From the NCBI RefSeq assembly GCF_000716715.1, contig NZ_JNYJ01000028.1, forward strand, positions 1-64,000: a DNA stretch of 64,000 bases, in the 5' to 3' direction. The translations under genes were made by a program, and so were the position numbers. Below, piece after piece: positions 34,886 to 43,137 of this stretch. Position 1 is the first letter of the stretch. Each line of letters opens with the position of its first letter. The stretch comes from Dactylosporangium aurantiacum. Lineage in GTDB: Bacteria; Actinomycetota; Actinomycetes; Mycobacteriales; Micromonosporaceae. The notes under the pieces are model-generated. The model made no database searches. It saw only the letters and a list, made by a program, of their open reading frames with translations, and was not told the DNA's origin.

Positions 34886-37075
34886 CTAGCCGCCGCGGCT
34901 CTGTCGTGGCGGTTGTGCCGCCTTTGGCGCGCCGGGCGTCACCTCCGCACTAGCCTTCACGGGCGCATCCGCGGCCTTCACCGGCCCGTCCGCGGTCTTC
35001 ACGGGCGCATCCGCGGCCTTCACCGGCCCGTCCGTGGTCGTCGCCGACGCCTCCGCGGTCTTCGCGGGCGCATCCGTGGTCCTCACCGTCGCGTCCGGGG
35101 CGATCTTGTACGTGTCCCGGCCGCCGGCCTTGGCCGCGTACAGCGCGTCGTCGGCGGCCTCGAGGACCGCGGCGCCGGTCGCGCCGTGGATCGGGTAGAC
35201 CGCGATGCCGATCGACACGGTCACCGGGATGCGCCGCGGCGGCTGGCCCGGTGTGGAGGAGATCACCAGCACCGGGGAGCGCCGCACGGCCGCGCCGAGC
35301 CGTTCGGCGAGGACCGCGGCGCCGGTCGCGTCGGTCTCCGGCAGCAGCACCACGAACTCCTCGCCGCCCTGCCGGAACGCGAAGTCGACCTCGCGGATCT
35401 CGGCGCGCAGCCGGCGGGCGAACTCGGCGAGGACCGCGTCGCCGGCGGCGTGCCCGTAGGTGTCGTTGACCTCCTTGAACCGGTCGAGGTCCAGGGCGAG
35501 CGCGGCGAGGCTGCGGCCGAAGCGGCTGGCCCGCTCGACCTCGCGGCGCAGCGACTCGCGCAGGTACCGGTAGTTCGACAGGCCGGTCAGCGGGTCGGTG
35601 AGCGACAGCCGCTGCGCCTCCTCGTGCACCCGGACGTTGTCGACGGCGACCGCGGCCTGCCCGGCGAACGTGCGCAGCGTGATCAGGTCGGCGTCGTCGA
35701 ACTCGTCGAAGCCGTGCCGGTCGTACAGGGCGAGGACACCCCGCGCGGCGGGCGGCAGGTCGGACTGGGGTTCCAGCCCGGTGGTGGGCCCGACGCCGGG
35801 CGCGGCGATCGGCACGGCCACGTACGTGATGCAGCGCGGCTCGCCGGTCGCCAGGCTCGGCCCGTCCCGGTCGACCCGGCCGCGGCGTGGCTCGCCGGAC
35901 GCGGCGACGCCGCCGAGCAGCCCGTCGCCCAGCTGCAGGCGCAGCTCGGCGACGTCGAACCCGGCGAGCCCCTCGGCGACCTGGCCGCGCAGCTCGCCGC
36001 TGGCCGGGTCGACCATGAGCACCACGCCGGACTGGGCGCCGGTCGCGGCGGTCGCCGTCTGCAGGATGACCTGGAGGATCCGGTCGAGGTCGTGGGTGCC
36101 GGCGAGGGTGTCGCCGAGCACGCCGAGCTGCCCGCGGAGCTGGTCGCGGCTGGCGGTCAGGGCCTGGACGTACCCCTGCATCTCGCGGGTCATCCGGTTG
36201 AACGTCTGGCCGAGCCGGCCGACCTCGTCCTGGCTGCGCACCGGCACGCGGGCGCTGAGGTCGCCGTCGGCGACGCGCTCGACCGCGAGCGCCAGCTCGG
36301 TCAGCGGGTGGGTGGTGGAGCGGGCAAGCCACCAGGCGACGCTGATCGCGACGACCCCGGCGCAGGCGACGACGGCGACGAGGACGGCGTAGAGGCCCTC
36401 GGTGTCGGGCTTCGGCACCGACAGCGCGAGGGTGAGCGGCTGGCCGGACTCCGGGGTGAGCCGGCGCACCAGCCGGCCGCCGCTGGTGGTGCCGGTCTCG
36501 CCGGCGGTGAGCCCGTTCGCGGCGGCGGCGATGCGGGCGCCCTCCTCCGACTCCGGCTGCCCGGACGCGAGCGAGTCGACGCGCACGCCGCTGGACTCGG
36601 CGAGCCAGCTCAGCAGGGTGGCGTCGACGGGCTCGACCGCGTAGGCCCGGCCGATGCGGCGTGAGCTGGGGTCGAGCACGTCGACGGCAGCGACGATCGC
36701 GGCGTGCGCGGTGGGGGCCGGTGCGGCGCAGTCGGCCCACGGCTTCGGCGGCAGGGTGCCGGCGGTGGTGAGGACGATGCCGTCGGCGCCGGTGACCTCG
36801 ACGGCGCGGGCGAGGCCGCGCAGCACGGCCCGCTGGGCGGCGTCGGGCTGGTCGCCGCCGGCGGCGACCAGTGCGGTGGTCTCGGCGGCGAGCCGCAGGC
36901 GCTGGCAGGTGAGGGCGAGCGCGGCGTGCACGTTCTGGGTGCCGGCGTCGAGGCGCTCCGTGGCGCGCTGGTCGCTGACCGCGGCGACGGCGATGCCGAC
37001 GAAGACCGCGCCGAGCAGCACGGGACCGAGCACGACCGCCAGGAAGGCCGCGGTGAGCCGCGCCCGCAGCGTCAC
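34886..37075 (-). CDS. Membrane diguanylate cyclase (HAMP-GAF-GGDEF)
   Basis: A 729-aa sensor. Two membrane segments (about 7-30 and 225-245) frame an outer sensor domain; then HAMP (THPLTELALAVERVADGDLS), a GAF domain (about 320-480, VLMVDPASGELRGQVAEGL) and GGDEF from 491. The active site is GGEEF (570-574), which is functional in cyclases, and an RxxD I-site (REVD) lies five residues before it for c-di-GMP feedback. Residues 661-729 are a repeated Ala/Pro/Lys tail (DGPVKAADAPVKTADGPVK). GTG start at 37075 has GGGAGGACGGAC before it. It should make c-di-GMP in response to an outside signal. Confidence 0.93.
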   Translation of the reverse strand: MTLRARLTAAFLAVVLGPVLLGAVFVGIAVAAVSDQRATERLDAGTQNVHAALALTCQRLRLAAETTALVAAGGDQPDAAQRAVLRGLARAVEVTGADGIVLTTAGTLPPKPWADCAAPAPTAHAAIVAAVDVLDPSSRRIGRAYAVEPVDATLLSWLAESSGVRVDSLASGQPESEEGARIAAAANGLTAGETGTTSGGRLVRRLTPESGQPLTLALSVPKPDTEGLYAVLVAVVACAGVVAISVAWWLARSTTHPLTELALAVERVADGDLSARVPVRSQDEVGRLGQTFNRMTREMQGYVQALTASRDQLRGQLGVLGDTLAGTHDLDRILQVILQTATAATGAQSGVVLMVDPASGELRGQVAEGLAGFDVAELRLQLGDGLLGGVAASGEPRRGRVDRDGPSLATGEPRCITYVAVPIAAPGVGPTTGLEPQSDLPPAARGVLALYDRHGFDEFDDADLITLRTFAGQAAVAVDNVRVHEEAQRLSLTDPLTGLSNYRYLRESLRREVERASRFGRSLAALALDLDRFKEVNDTYGHAAGDAVLAEFARRLRAEIREVDFAFRQGGEEFVVLLPETDATGAAVLAERLGAAVRRSPVLVISSTPGQPPRRIPVTVSIGIAVYPIHGATGAAVLEAADDALYAAKAGGRDTYKIAPDATVRTTDAPAKTAEASATTTDGPVKAADAPVKTADGPVKAADAPVKASAEVTPGAPKAAQPPRQSRGG

Positions 37076-37134
37076 GTCCGTCCTCCCGTAGCTGTGTTTC
37101 TGCGATGCTGTCACAGATGAGGAGGAATTGAGCC

Positions 37135-37782
37135 TTGCCGTCTGCGGTGTCCCCGAAATCTGAGCTGCGATCGCACATCCGGTCCGCCCGCCGCGCGCTG
37201 CCGGCCGCCACACGCGACGCTTCGGACAAGTCACTCATTTCCGCATTTTCGGCCATTGTACGGGCATCGCACGCGCGGACGGTCGCCGCGTACGTGCCGC
37301 TGGCATACGAGCCGGGCGGCGCCGGCCTGCTCGACGCCCTGGCCGCGGCGGTGCCACGGCTGCTCCTGCCGGTGCTGCTGCCCTCCCGCGACCTGGACTG
37401 GGCCGTGTACGACGGCACCCTGACCCCGGGGCCGCTCGGGCTGTCCGAGCCGCCCGGCCCCCGCCTCGGCGCCGACGCGGTCCGCGCGGTCGACCTGATG
37501 CTGGTCCCGGCCCTCGCGGTCGGGCTGGACGGCACCCGGCTCGGGCAGGGCGGCGGGTCCTACGACCGGGTCCTGCCCCGGGTCTCGGCGCCGACGGTCG
37601 CCCCGCTGCACCCCGGCGAGCTGCTGCCCGCCGTCCCGGCCGAGCCGCACGACCAGCGGGTCCGCGCGGCCGTCGTCGGTGCCACCACCGGGTATGAGAC
37701 CGCCCACCTCCACTGGACGAAAGGATGTGCGATACCGCACTATTGGCACTCGATAGGGTTGAGTGCCAATGATGGAGGCTGA
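37135..37782 (+). CDS. 5-formyltetrahydrofolate cyclo-ligase
   Basis: A 215-aa enzyme of the 5-FCL family, which turns 5-formyl-THF into methenyl-THF with ATP. Motifs: LRSHIRSARRALPA at the N-terminus (ATP/phosphate), DLMLVPALAVGLDGTRLGQG, then GGSYDR near the C-terminus. Start TTG at 37135 behind GAGGAGG. The last 15 codons run through a CIRCE operator (37743-37769), so the protein end is odd and the gene may in practice end nearer the operator. Divergent from the diguanylate cyclase. Confidence 0.9.
   Translation: MPSAVSPKSELRSHIRSARRALPAATRDASDKSLISAFSAIVRASHARTVAAYVPLAYEPGGAGLLDALAAAVPRLLLPVLLPSRDLDWAVYDGTLTPGPLGLSEPPGPRLGADAVRAVDLMLVPALAVGLDGTRLGQGGGSYDRVLPRVSAPTVAPLHPGELLPAVPAEPHDQRVRAAVVGATTGYETAHLHWTKGCAIPHYWHSIGLSANDGG
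37743..37769 (+). promoter_or_regulatory. CIRCE operator (HrcA site)
   Basis: TTGGCACTC-N9-GAGTGCCAA is a perfect 9-9-9 inverted repeat and fits the CIRCE consensus TTAGCACTC-N9-GAGTGCTAA, the site of the heat-shock repressor HrcA. It ends 17 bp before the fmdB start. Confidence 0.88.
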
Positions 37783-37785
37783 ACG

Positions 37786-38133
37786 GTGCCTACCTACCAG
37801 TACGCCTGCACGGCTTGCGGCCACCAGCTCGAGGCGGTGCAGTCGTTCACCGATGACGCGCTGACCGAGTGCCCGCAGTGCCAGGGCCGCCTGCGCAAGC
37901 AGTTCTCGGCGGTGGGCGTGGTCTTCAAGGGCTCGGGCTTCTACCGCACCGACTCCCGCTCCACCACCAAGTCCAGCGGCTCCTCGACGTCGTCCGCCTC
38001 GTCGGCCTCGTCGTCGGAGTCGAAGTCGTCGGACTCCTCGACGGCCTCGAAGCCGGCCGCGGCCGCCTCGTCGGGTGCCTCGTCCGGCGCCTCGGCGGGC
38101 GCGTCCACGAAGTCGGCCTCCTCGGCCGCCTGA
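37786..38133 (+). CDS. FmdB-family zinc-ribbon protein
   Basis: A 115-aa protein. MPTYQYACTACGHQLEAVQS and TECPQCQGRLRKQF form a C-x2-C ... C-x2-C zinc ribbon, with the FmdB ending VFKGSGFYRTDSR. The last 60 residues are a Ser/Ala/Lys-rich tail. Role unknown; often seen as a putative regulatory or RNA-binding small protein. The CIRCE element upstream suggests heat-shock (HrcA) control, which is not usual for this family. GTG start. Confidence 0.9.
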   Translation: MPTYQYACTACGHQLEAVQSFTDDALTECPQCQGRLRKQFSAVGVVFKGSGFYRTDSRSTTKSSGSSTSSASSASSSESKSSDSSTASKPAAAASSGASSGASAGASTKSASSAA

Positions 38134-38200
38134 CCAGCGAAGTCCGCCTGACAGCGCAAGCCGCCTGACAGTCAGGCCGCCTGACCGGCGAAGTCCCGAC

Positions 38201-38234
38201 GCCGGGCGCCGCGACCACGGTCGTCGCGCCCGGC
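38201..38234. terminator. Terminator between fmdB and the small minus gene
   Basis: GCCGGGCG ... CGCCCGGC with inner GCGACC/GGTCG pairs forms a strong hairpin between two convergent genes and may stop both. The sequence just before (38134-38195) carries four CGCCTGAC copies. Confidence 0.65.
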
Positions 38235-38242
38235 AGTCGTGC

Positions 38243-38425
38243 CTAGTCCCAGTGCGGCGGCCGGTCGGCGAGCAGCCGGTCGTCGTTGCTCGCGCCGCGC
38301 TCACCCCAGCCCGCGTCGGTGTCGTCGGTCGTGGTGTCCGGCAACACGACCAGCTCGTCCGCGAAGTCCTCGAAGCTCACTTCACGCTGCTCATCGGCGG
38401 ATGCCCAGCCGCTCGTCCCTGCCAC
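38243..38425 (-). CDS. Small acidic hypothetical protein
   Basis: A 60-aa ORF (GTG start at 38425, VAGTSGWASADEQREVSFED and on) with an acidic middle (DTTTDDTDAGWGERG) and ending LLADRPPHWD. The composition and clean start suggest a real gene; the longer frame to 38689 is not needed. No domain known. Confidence 0.6.
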   Translation of the reverse strand: MAGTSGWASADEQREVSFEDFADELVVLPDTTTDDTDAGWGERGASNDDRLLADRPPHWD

Positions 38426-38510
38426 GCGGACGAGCGTACTCCGGCGAGTTTGCCGGAAGTTGGCCGAATGACGACAGTCGCCCTTCCGTCGACAGGTCAC
38501 ACTCGGCGGC

Positions 38511-38660
38511 ATGACGCAACCCACCCCTGAGTCCTCCCCCCAGCACCGGCCCGACGCGGAGCAGCCGCCGGCCGACGAGCAGCCGACCGTGCGGCTGGTT
38601 CCGGCCGACCCGGACGCCACCCGTCCCATGTCGCTCGCGGACCTGCTCAACAGCGACTGA
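38511..38660 (+). CDS. Small Pro-rich hypothetical protein
   Basis: A 49-aa ORF starting MTQPTPESSPQHRPDAEQPP and ending RPMSLADLLNSD. The end motif looks like a short docking helix. The C in the third codon positions and the clean start support it, but no family is known. Confidence 0.45.
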   Translation: MTQPTPESSPQHRPDAEQPPADEQPTVRLVPADPDATRPMSLADLLNSD

Positions 38661-38684
38661 CCGGCACCGGCCGGGCAGCGCCGG

Positions 38685-38719
38685 CCCACCGGGCGGGAGA
38701 TGACGTCCCGTCCGGTGGG
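38685..38719 (+). terminator. Strong hairpin terminator
   Basis: CCCACCGG-g-CGGGA pairs with TCCCG-t-CCGGTGGG around GATGACG, 13 bp with one mismatch. It stands 24 bp after the 49-aa gene and before the next start. Confidence 0.65.
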
Positions 38720-38731
38720 TACGCTCGTGGC

Positions 38732-39034
38732 GTGAGTGACGACGCCTTCTGGCAGCGGCCCGCGCAGGGAGCCTCGCAGCCACCGCCGTCGGCGCCGAGT
38801 TCGCCCGCGCCGGCGCCCTACACCGGCGCGCCGCGCAGCGCGCCGCCGCCGCGGGGCTGGCGACCGCCGACCGTGGAGCGGCCGGCGCCGCCGAGGAAGC
38901 TGCCCGCGCAGGACGTCGAGCGCATCGAGCGGGAAGAGCAGGCGGCGACGATCCTCACGAAGGGCATGGGCATCTTCGCCGGGGCGGTCATCCTGGTGCT
39001 GCTGCTGATCTTCTGCGGGCGGCTGCTCTTCTGA
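38732..39034 (+). CDS. Hypothetical tail-anchored membrane protein
   Basis: A 100-aa protein with GTG start. Pro-rich N-terminal half (QPPPSAPSSPAPAPYTGAPR), a helix LPAQDVERIEREEQAATILT, then a C-terminal membrane segment (GAVILVLLLIFCGRLLF) that ends the protein, so it should sit in the membrane with its N-terminus inside. Function unknown. Confidence 0.65.
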   Translation: MSDDAFWQRPAQGASQPPPSAPSSPAPAPYTGAPRSAPPPRGWRPPTVERPAPPRKLPAQDVERIEREEQAATILTKGMGIFAGAVILVLLLIFCGRLLF

Positions 39035-39044
39035 GACCGGCGGC

Positions 39045-39518
39045 CTAGAAGCCGTCCCAGACCATCTTCGCGCCGCTGTCGCCGGTCTTGAACACGTAGT
39101 AGCAGGCCGCCAGCCCGAGCACCACGGTCAGCCCGATGAGCGCGTAGTGGGCGAGCGCCGGCCCGACGGACTCGGCCGTGGCCGGGCGCACCAGGTACGC
39201 CATGACCAGCACGACCAGGGCGAGACCCAGGATGATCCAGAACAGGTTGTCGGCGAAGCCCTCGTGCGTCTCGATGCTGGCCTGCAGCTGCGGCGACTGG
39301 AAGTTGTCGCTGCCGCTGAACTCCTCGCCGGACTCCTTCGCGGCGAACACGGCCCCGGGTGTGGCGACGGCCAGCACGATCATGGTCCAGCGGACGTGCC
39401 GGCGGGCGCCCGGCCAGACGGCGTACAGGATGCCCGCGACCACCAGCAACGGCACCAGCACGACGGCTGCGTGGATGAAGAGCGGGTGAGCCGGTAGACC
39501 GAGCACACGATCGAACAC
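39045..39518 (-). CDS. DUF2231-domain membrane protein
   Basis: A 157-aa protein with four membrane stretches, starting VFDRVLGLPAHPLFIHAAVV, the DUF2231 signature. Start GTG at 39518 behind GAGGAGG. It diverges from the fur gene, sharing the intergenic region with a possible Fur operator. Members occur in membrane redox or electron-transfer contexts but have no proven role. Confidence 0.85.
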   Translation of the reverse strand: MFDRVLGLPAHPLFIHAAVVLVPLLVVAGILYAVWPGARRHVRWTMIVLAVATPGAVFAAKESGEEFSGSDNFQSPQLQASIETHEGFADNLFWIILGLALVVLVMAYLVRPATAESVGPALAHYALIGLTVVLGLAACYYVFKTGDSGAKMVWDGF

Positions 39519-39580
39519 GGGGCCTCCTCTGTCGGTGCGATCCTCCCCCACCGGACGTGTACACAACCCGAGGACCTGCA

Positions 39581-39610
39581 GTTCAATCAAGAGTCCGGAA
39601 ACATTTGAAC
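39581..39610. promoter_or_regulatory. Possible Fur-family operator
   Basis: GTTCAA (39581-39586) and TTGAAC (39605-39610) form a perfect inverted pair 18 bp apart within AT-rich sequence, in front of fur and beyond the DUF2231 start. Fur proteins often control their own gene from such sites. Confidence 0.4.
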
Positions 39611-39640
39611 GGTTCCAGGGTGCGTGGTGTTATTGAAGGC

Positions 39641-40105
39641 GTGTCGGGTGAGGATCTGCTGCGCGCCCGGGGCCTGCGGGTGACGCGGCCCCGGCTGGCC
39701 GTGCTGGAGGTCCTCGAGGCGTCCCGGGGGCAGGCGGCGGGGCATCTCGACGTCGACCAGATCGCCGCCCGGGTCCGGGCCCGCCTGGAGACCGTGTCGA
39801 CGCAGGCGGTGTATGACGTGCTGAGCGCGCTGTCGCGGGCCGGTCTGGCCCGCCGGATCGAGCCCGCGGGCAGCCCCGCGCGGTATGAGTCGCGCGTCGG
39901 GGACAACCATCACCACGTCGTCTGCCGCGGCTGCGGGGAGATCGCCGACGTCGACTGCACCGTGGGCGAGGCGCCGTGCCTGACCCCGTCGCAGGCGCAC
40001 GGGTTCGTCCTCGACGAGGCCGAGGTCACGTTCTGGGGCCTGTGCCCGGCCTGCCAGCAGCGGCGGGCCGAGGACGTGGCGCCGGAGGGCGGCTCCGGTG
40101 ACTGA
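39641..40105 (+). CDS. Fur-family metal-responsive repressor
   Basis: A 154-aa protein. Winged helix (GLRVTRPRLAVLEVLEASRG), then the metal-site region: ESRVGDNHHHVVCRGCGEIA with C-x2-C, and a second C-x2-C in LCPACQQRR. This is the FurA/CatR type, usually beside a catalase; here an MpaB-type oxygenase follows, with the genes overlapping by 8 bp. GTG start at 39641 behind GAAGG. The metal or peroxide sensed is unknown. Confidence 0.9.
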   Translation: MSGEDLLRARGLRVTRPRLAVLEVLEASRGQAAGHLDVDQIAARVRARLETVSTQAVYDVLSALSRAGLARRIEPAGSPARYESRVGDNHHHVVCRGCGEIADVDCTVGEAPCLTPSQAHGFVLDEAEVTFWGLCPACQQRRAEDVAPEGGSGD

Positions 40106-40904
40106 CGCCGGCCTGTTCGGCCCCGACTCGGTCACCTGGCGGGTGCACCGCGAGCCGATCGTCGCCGTCGGCGGCCTGCGCAGCCTGTACCTGCAGGCCC
40201 TGCTGCCCCGCGCGGTCGCCGGCGTCGAGCAGAACAGCCGGTACCGCAAGGACCCGTGGGGCCGCTTCCAGCACACCGCGACCTACGTGGCGACCGTCAT
40301 CTACGGCACGACCGAGCAGGCCGAACGCGCCGGCCGGCGGGTCCGGGCGATGCACGCGCGGATGACGGCGACCGACCCGCGCACCGGCGAACGGTTCCGG
40401 ATCGACGACCCGCACCTGCTGCGGTGGGTGCACGTCACCGAGGTCGAGTCGTTCCTGGCGGCCGCACTGCGGGGCGGGCTGCGGCTGAGCGGGGCGCAGA
40501 TCGACGCCTACTACGCGGAGCAGACCCGGGCGGCGGCGCTGGTCGGCCTGGATCCGGCGACCGTGCCGGACTCGGCGGCCGCGGTCGCCGACTACTACGA
40601 GCGGATGCGCCCGGAGCTGGAGCTCACCGTGGACTCGGCGGCGACCGGGATCTTCCTGACGCTGCCCCCGCTGCCGTACGCGCTGGGCCTGACCCCCGTC
40701 CGGGGTGCCGCGCTCGGCCTGTCCGCCCTGGCGATCGGGCTGCTGCCGGCGTGGGCGCGCCGGCTCTACGGGTTGCCGGGCCTGCCCGCCACGGACCTGA
40801 TCACCTCGGCGAACGCCCTCGTCCTCGGCCGGATGCTGAGCGCGATCCCGATCGACTGGATCTCCCCGATGCGCCGCGACGCGGTGCGCCGCCTGGCCGC
40901 CTGA
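40098..40904 (+). CDS. MpaB-type (DUF2236) oxygenase
   Basis: A 268-aa protein of the DUF2236/latex-clearing-protein-like family of haem oxygenases. The core VHREPIVAVGGLRSLYLQAL, the RFQHTATYVATVIYGTTEQA stretch and HLLRWVHVTEVESF contain the conserved His residues. A GTG start overlaps the fur gene, so both are co-expressed. Family role is oxidation; substrate not known. Confidence 0.85.
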   Translation: MTDAGLFGPDSVTWRVHREPIVAVGGLRSLYLQALLPRAVAGVEQNSRYRKDPWGRFQHTATYVATVIYGTTEQAERAGRRVRAMHARMTATDPRTGERFRIDDPHLLRWVHVTEVESFLAAALRGGLRLSGAQIDAYYAEQTRAAALVGLDPATVPDSAAAVADYYERMRPELELTVDSAATGIFLTLPPLPYALGLTPVRGAALGLSALAIGLLPAWARRLYGLPGLPATDLITSANALVLGRMLSAIPIDWISPMRRDAVRRLAA

Positions 40905-40965
40905 CCGCTCTCGCCGCGTCCCGGCGGCGTCACGGCGGGCGCTGTTGCCGCGTTGATCCGGTGGC

Positions 40966-43137
40966 ATGCGCGCGAAACTTCCATGGATCGCCCTCGCCGC
41001 GGCGACCGTCACCGTGCCCGCGGCGCTCGGCACCGCACCCCTCGACCTTGTCCGTTATGCCGCTTACATCCTCTACGCGGTTGTGGTACCCGGGACGCTG
41101 CTCTACCGGGCGGTCCGCCCCACGCCGCGCTCCCTGCTGGAGGACCTCACCTACGGCACCGTGGTCGGGCTGCTCGCCGAGACCGTCGCCTTCGTCGCCG
41201 CGAGCCTCCTCGACGCCCGCGGGCTGCTCTGGGTCTGGCCGCTGGTCGTCGCCCCGCTCGCCCGGCGGCACCTGCGCGCTCCCGCGTACCCGCTGCGGCC
41301 GTCGACCGGCTGGTCATGGGCGGTCGCCGGGATCGCGGCGGGGTTCCTGGCGTACCTGACCGCCGCCTTCCTGGCGGTGAACCCGCCGGTGCCCACGGCC
41401 GGCCCGCACGACTACATGATCGACCAGCTGAACCTGCTCGCGGTCAGCGCCGATCTGAAGCACCACTTCCCGCTCGCCGTGCCCGAGCAGGGCGACCGGG
41501 CCCTGGGGTACCACTGGTTCGCCTACGGCCACCTCGCCGCGGGCGGCCTCGTCAGCGGCGTCGACCTGCCGGTGCTGTGGTTCCGCCTCGACCTGCCGGT
41601 GCTCGCGGTCCTCGCCGTGTGCCTGCTCGCGGTCACCGGCTGGCGGGTCGCCCGGCACCCGTGGGCGGGCCCGGTCGCGGCGGCGCTGATGTTCACCGTC
41701 GGCGAGCTCGTCCCGCAGCGGCAGGCGCCGGCGTTCTTCGGCTCGATCACCGCGTACTACAGCTGGTCGAGCCGCTCCCTGCTGTTCGGCGCGGCGCTGA
41801 GCATGCCGCTGATCGCCGCGATCGCGTCGGTGCTGCGCCGCGACGACCCGCCGGGCCGCGACCGGTGGCGCGGCTGGCTGCTGGTGCTGCTGTTCGCGGC
41901 CGGCACCACCGGCGCCAAGTCGACGATCGTGCCGCTGTTCGGCGCGGGCGTGGCCGTGCTGTGCGCCGTACACCTGCTGCGGAGAAATCCACAATGGACG
42001 CCGTGGCGGCTCGGGGCGCTGCTCGCCGCCGTCGCCGCGGCCGCGGTCACCGTCATCTACGGCTTCGAGGGCCAGGGCCTGCGCTGGGGCCCGTTCGCCA
42101 TCATGCTCGACTTCGTGGGCAGCCAGCGACACGGCACCACGCCGCGGGACGTCCCGCTGATCCTGTGGGGGCTCGGCGCGTACGCCATCGCCATGGGCGC
42201 CCGGCTCGCCGGCGTCGCCGGTCTCGGGCGGCACTGGGACGACACGGAGATCTTCCTCGCCGGCACGACGGCCGCGGGAATCGCCGGCACGCTGTGCGTC
42301 TGGCACGTCTCGTGGAGCGAGCACTTCTTCATCGTCGCCGCCTGGCCGTGCGCGGCGATCCTGTCCGCCGCCGGCCTGGTCCGGCTGCCGTGGTCACCGC
42401 AGGCGCTGCGCCGCGCGCTCGCCGTGGCCGCGCTGCTCGCCGGCGCGTCGGTGCTGGTGCGGGTGCCGTCTCCGGCCAGGTGGGGGGTCCCGCTGCCGGT
42501 CTACGCCCTGGGCGCGCTGGTGCTCGCCGCGGCGCTGCTGCTCGGGCTGCGGCACGGCCGGTTCGCGGCGCTGGTCGTGGTGCTCGCCGCGGGTGCCGCC
42601 CGGCTGCCGTACGACGCCGCGACCAGCGCCAACCTCGGCGTCGCCTACCACGTCCGGGTCACGCCCGATCAGGCCGCCGGCGCCCGCTGGCTGCGCGCGC
42701 ACAGCACCCCCGAGCAGTACGTGGCGACCAACGTGCACCGGGTCGGCGCCGGGCTGCAGGGCGCGCAGAGCCTGGCGTACTGGATCTCGGCCTACAGCGA
42801 GCGCCGGGTCCTGCTCGGCAGCTGGGGCTACTCGCCGGAGTCGACCGCGGCGCAGTCACGCGCGCACCGCCTCGGCCCGGCCCTCACCTACTGGGACCCG
42901 GCCCGCCTGGCCCTGAACGACGCGGCCGTGCTCGACCCGACCCCGGCGCGCCTCGACTGGCTGTGGCGGCAGCGGGTCCGCTGGATCTTCGTCGACCGCG
43001 CCCAGGGCGCGCCCACCGCCGCGCTCCCCGCGCTCGCCGACCTCGCGTGGCAGCGCGACGACATCGCCGTCTACCGGCTGCGGGCCACCGCGAACTGCAC
43101 CCCGGTGAGCTGCTCGGACAGCGTCCAGAGCCGCTGA
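40966..43137 (+). CDS. Large integral membrane protein, glycosyltransferase-like
   Basis: A 723-aa protein with about 15 hydrophobic segments and a C-terminal outer domain of about 160 residues (VRVTPDQAAGARWLRAHSTP through QRVRWIFVDRAQGA). The last part resembles the soluble ends of polyisoprenyl-type membrane glycosyltransferases of actinobacteria, but no catalytic motif is certain. ATG at 40966. Its 3' end overlaps the SDR gene on the other strand by 67 bp. Confidence 0.7.
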   Translation: MRAKLPWIALAAATVTVPAALGTAPLDLVRYAAYILYAVVVPGTLLYRAVRPTPRSLLEDLTYGTVVGLLAETVAFVAASLLDARGLLWVWPLVVAPLARRHLRAPAYPLRPSTGWSWAVAGIAAGFLAYLTAAFLAVNPPVPTAGPHDYMIDQLNLLAVSADLKHHFPLAVPEQGDRALGYHWFAYGHLAAGGLVSGVDLPVLWFRLDLPVLAVLAVCLLAVTGWRVARHPWAGPVAAALMFTVGELVPQRQAPAFFGSITAYYSWSSRSLLFGAALSMPLIAAIASVLRRDDPPGRDRWRGWLLVLLFAAGTTGAKSTIVPLFGAGVAVLCAVHLLRRNPQWTPWRLGALLAAVAAAAVTVIYGFEGQGLRWGPFAIMLDFVGSQRHGTTPRDVPLILWGLGAYAIAMGARLAGVAGLGRHWDDTEIFLAGTTAAGIAGTLCVWHVSWSEHFFIVAAWPCAAILSAAGLVRLPWSPQALRRALAVAALLAGASVLVRVPSPARWGVPLPVYALGALVLAAALLLGLRHGRFAALVVVLAAGAARLPYDAATSANLGVAYHVRVTPDQAAGARWLRAHSTPEQYVATNVHRVGAGLQGAQSLAYWISAYSERRVLLGSWGYSPESTAAQSRAHRLGPALTYWDPARLALNDAAVLDPTPARLDWLWRQRVRWIFVDRAQGAPTAALPALADLAWQRDDIAVYRLRATANCTPVSCSDSVQSR

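Noticed and set aside
33902..36664. A 920-aa plus-strand open frame across glp, galU and the diguanylate cyclase
   Set aside because: It is the antisense of three well-supported genes; repeated Gly/Arg/Val composition and no domain, as expected in very GC-rich DNA.
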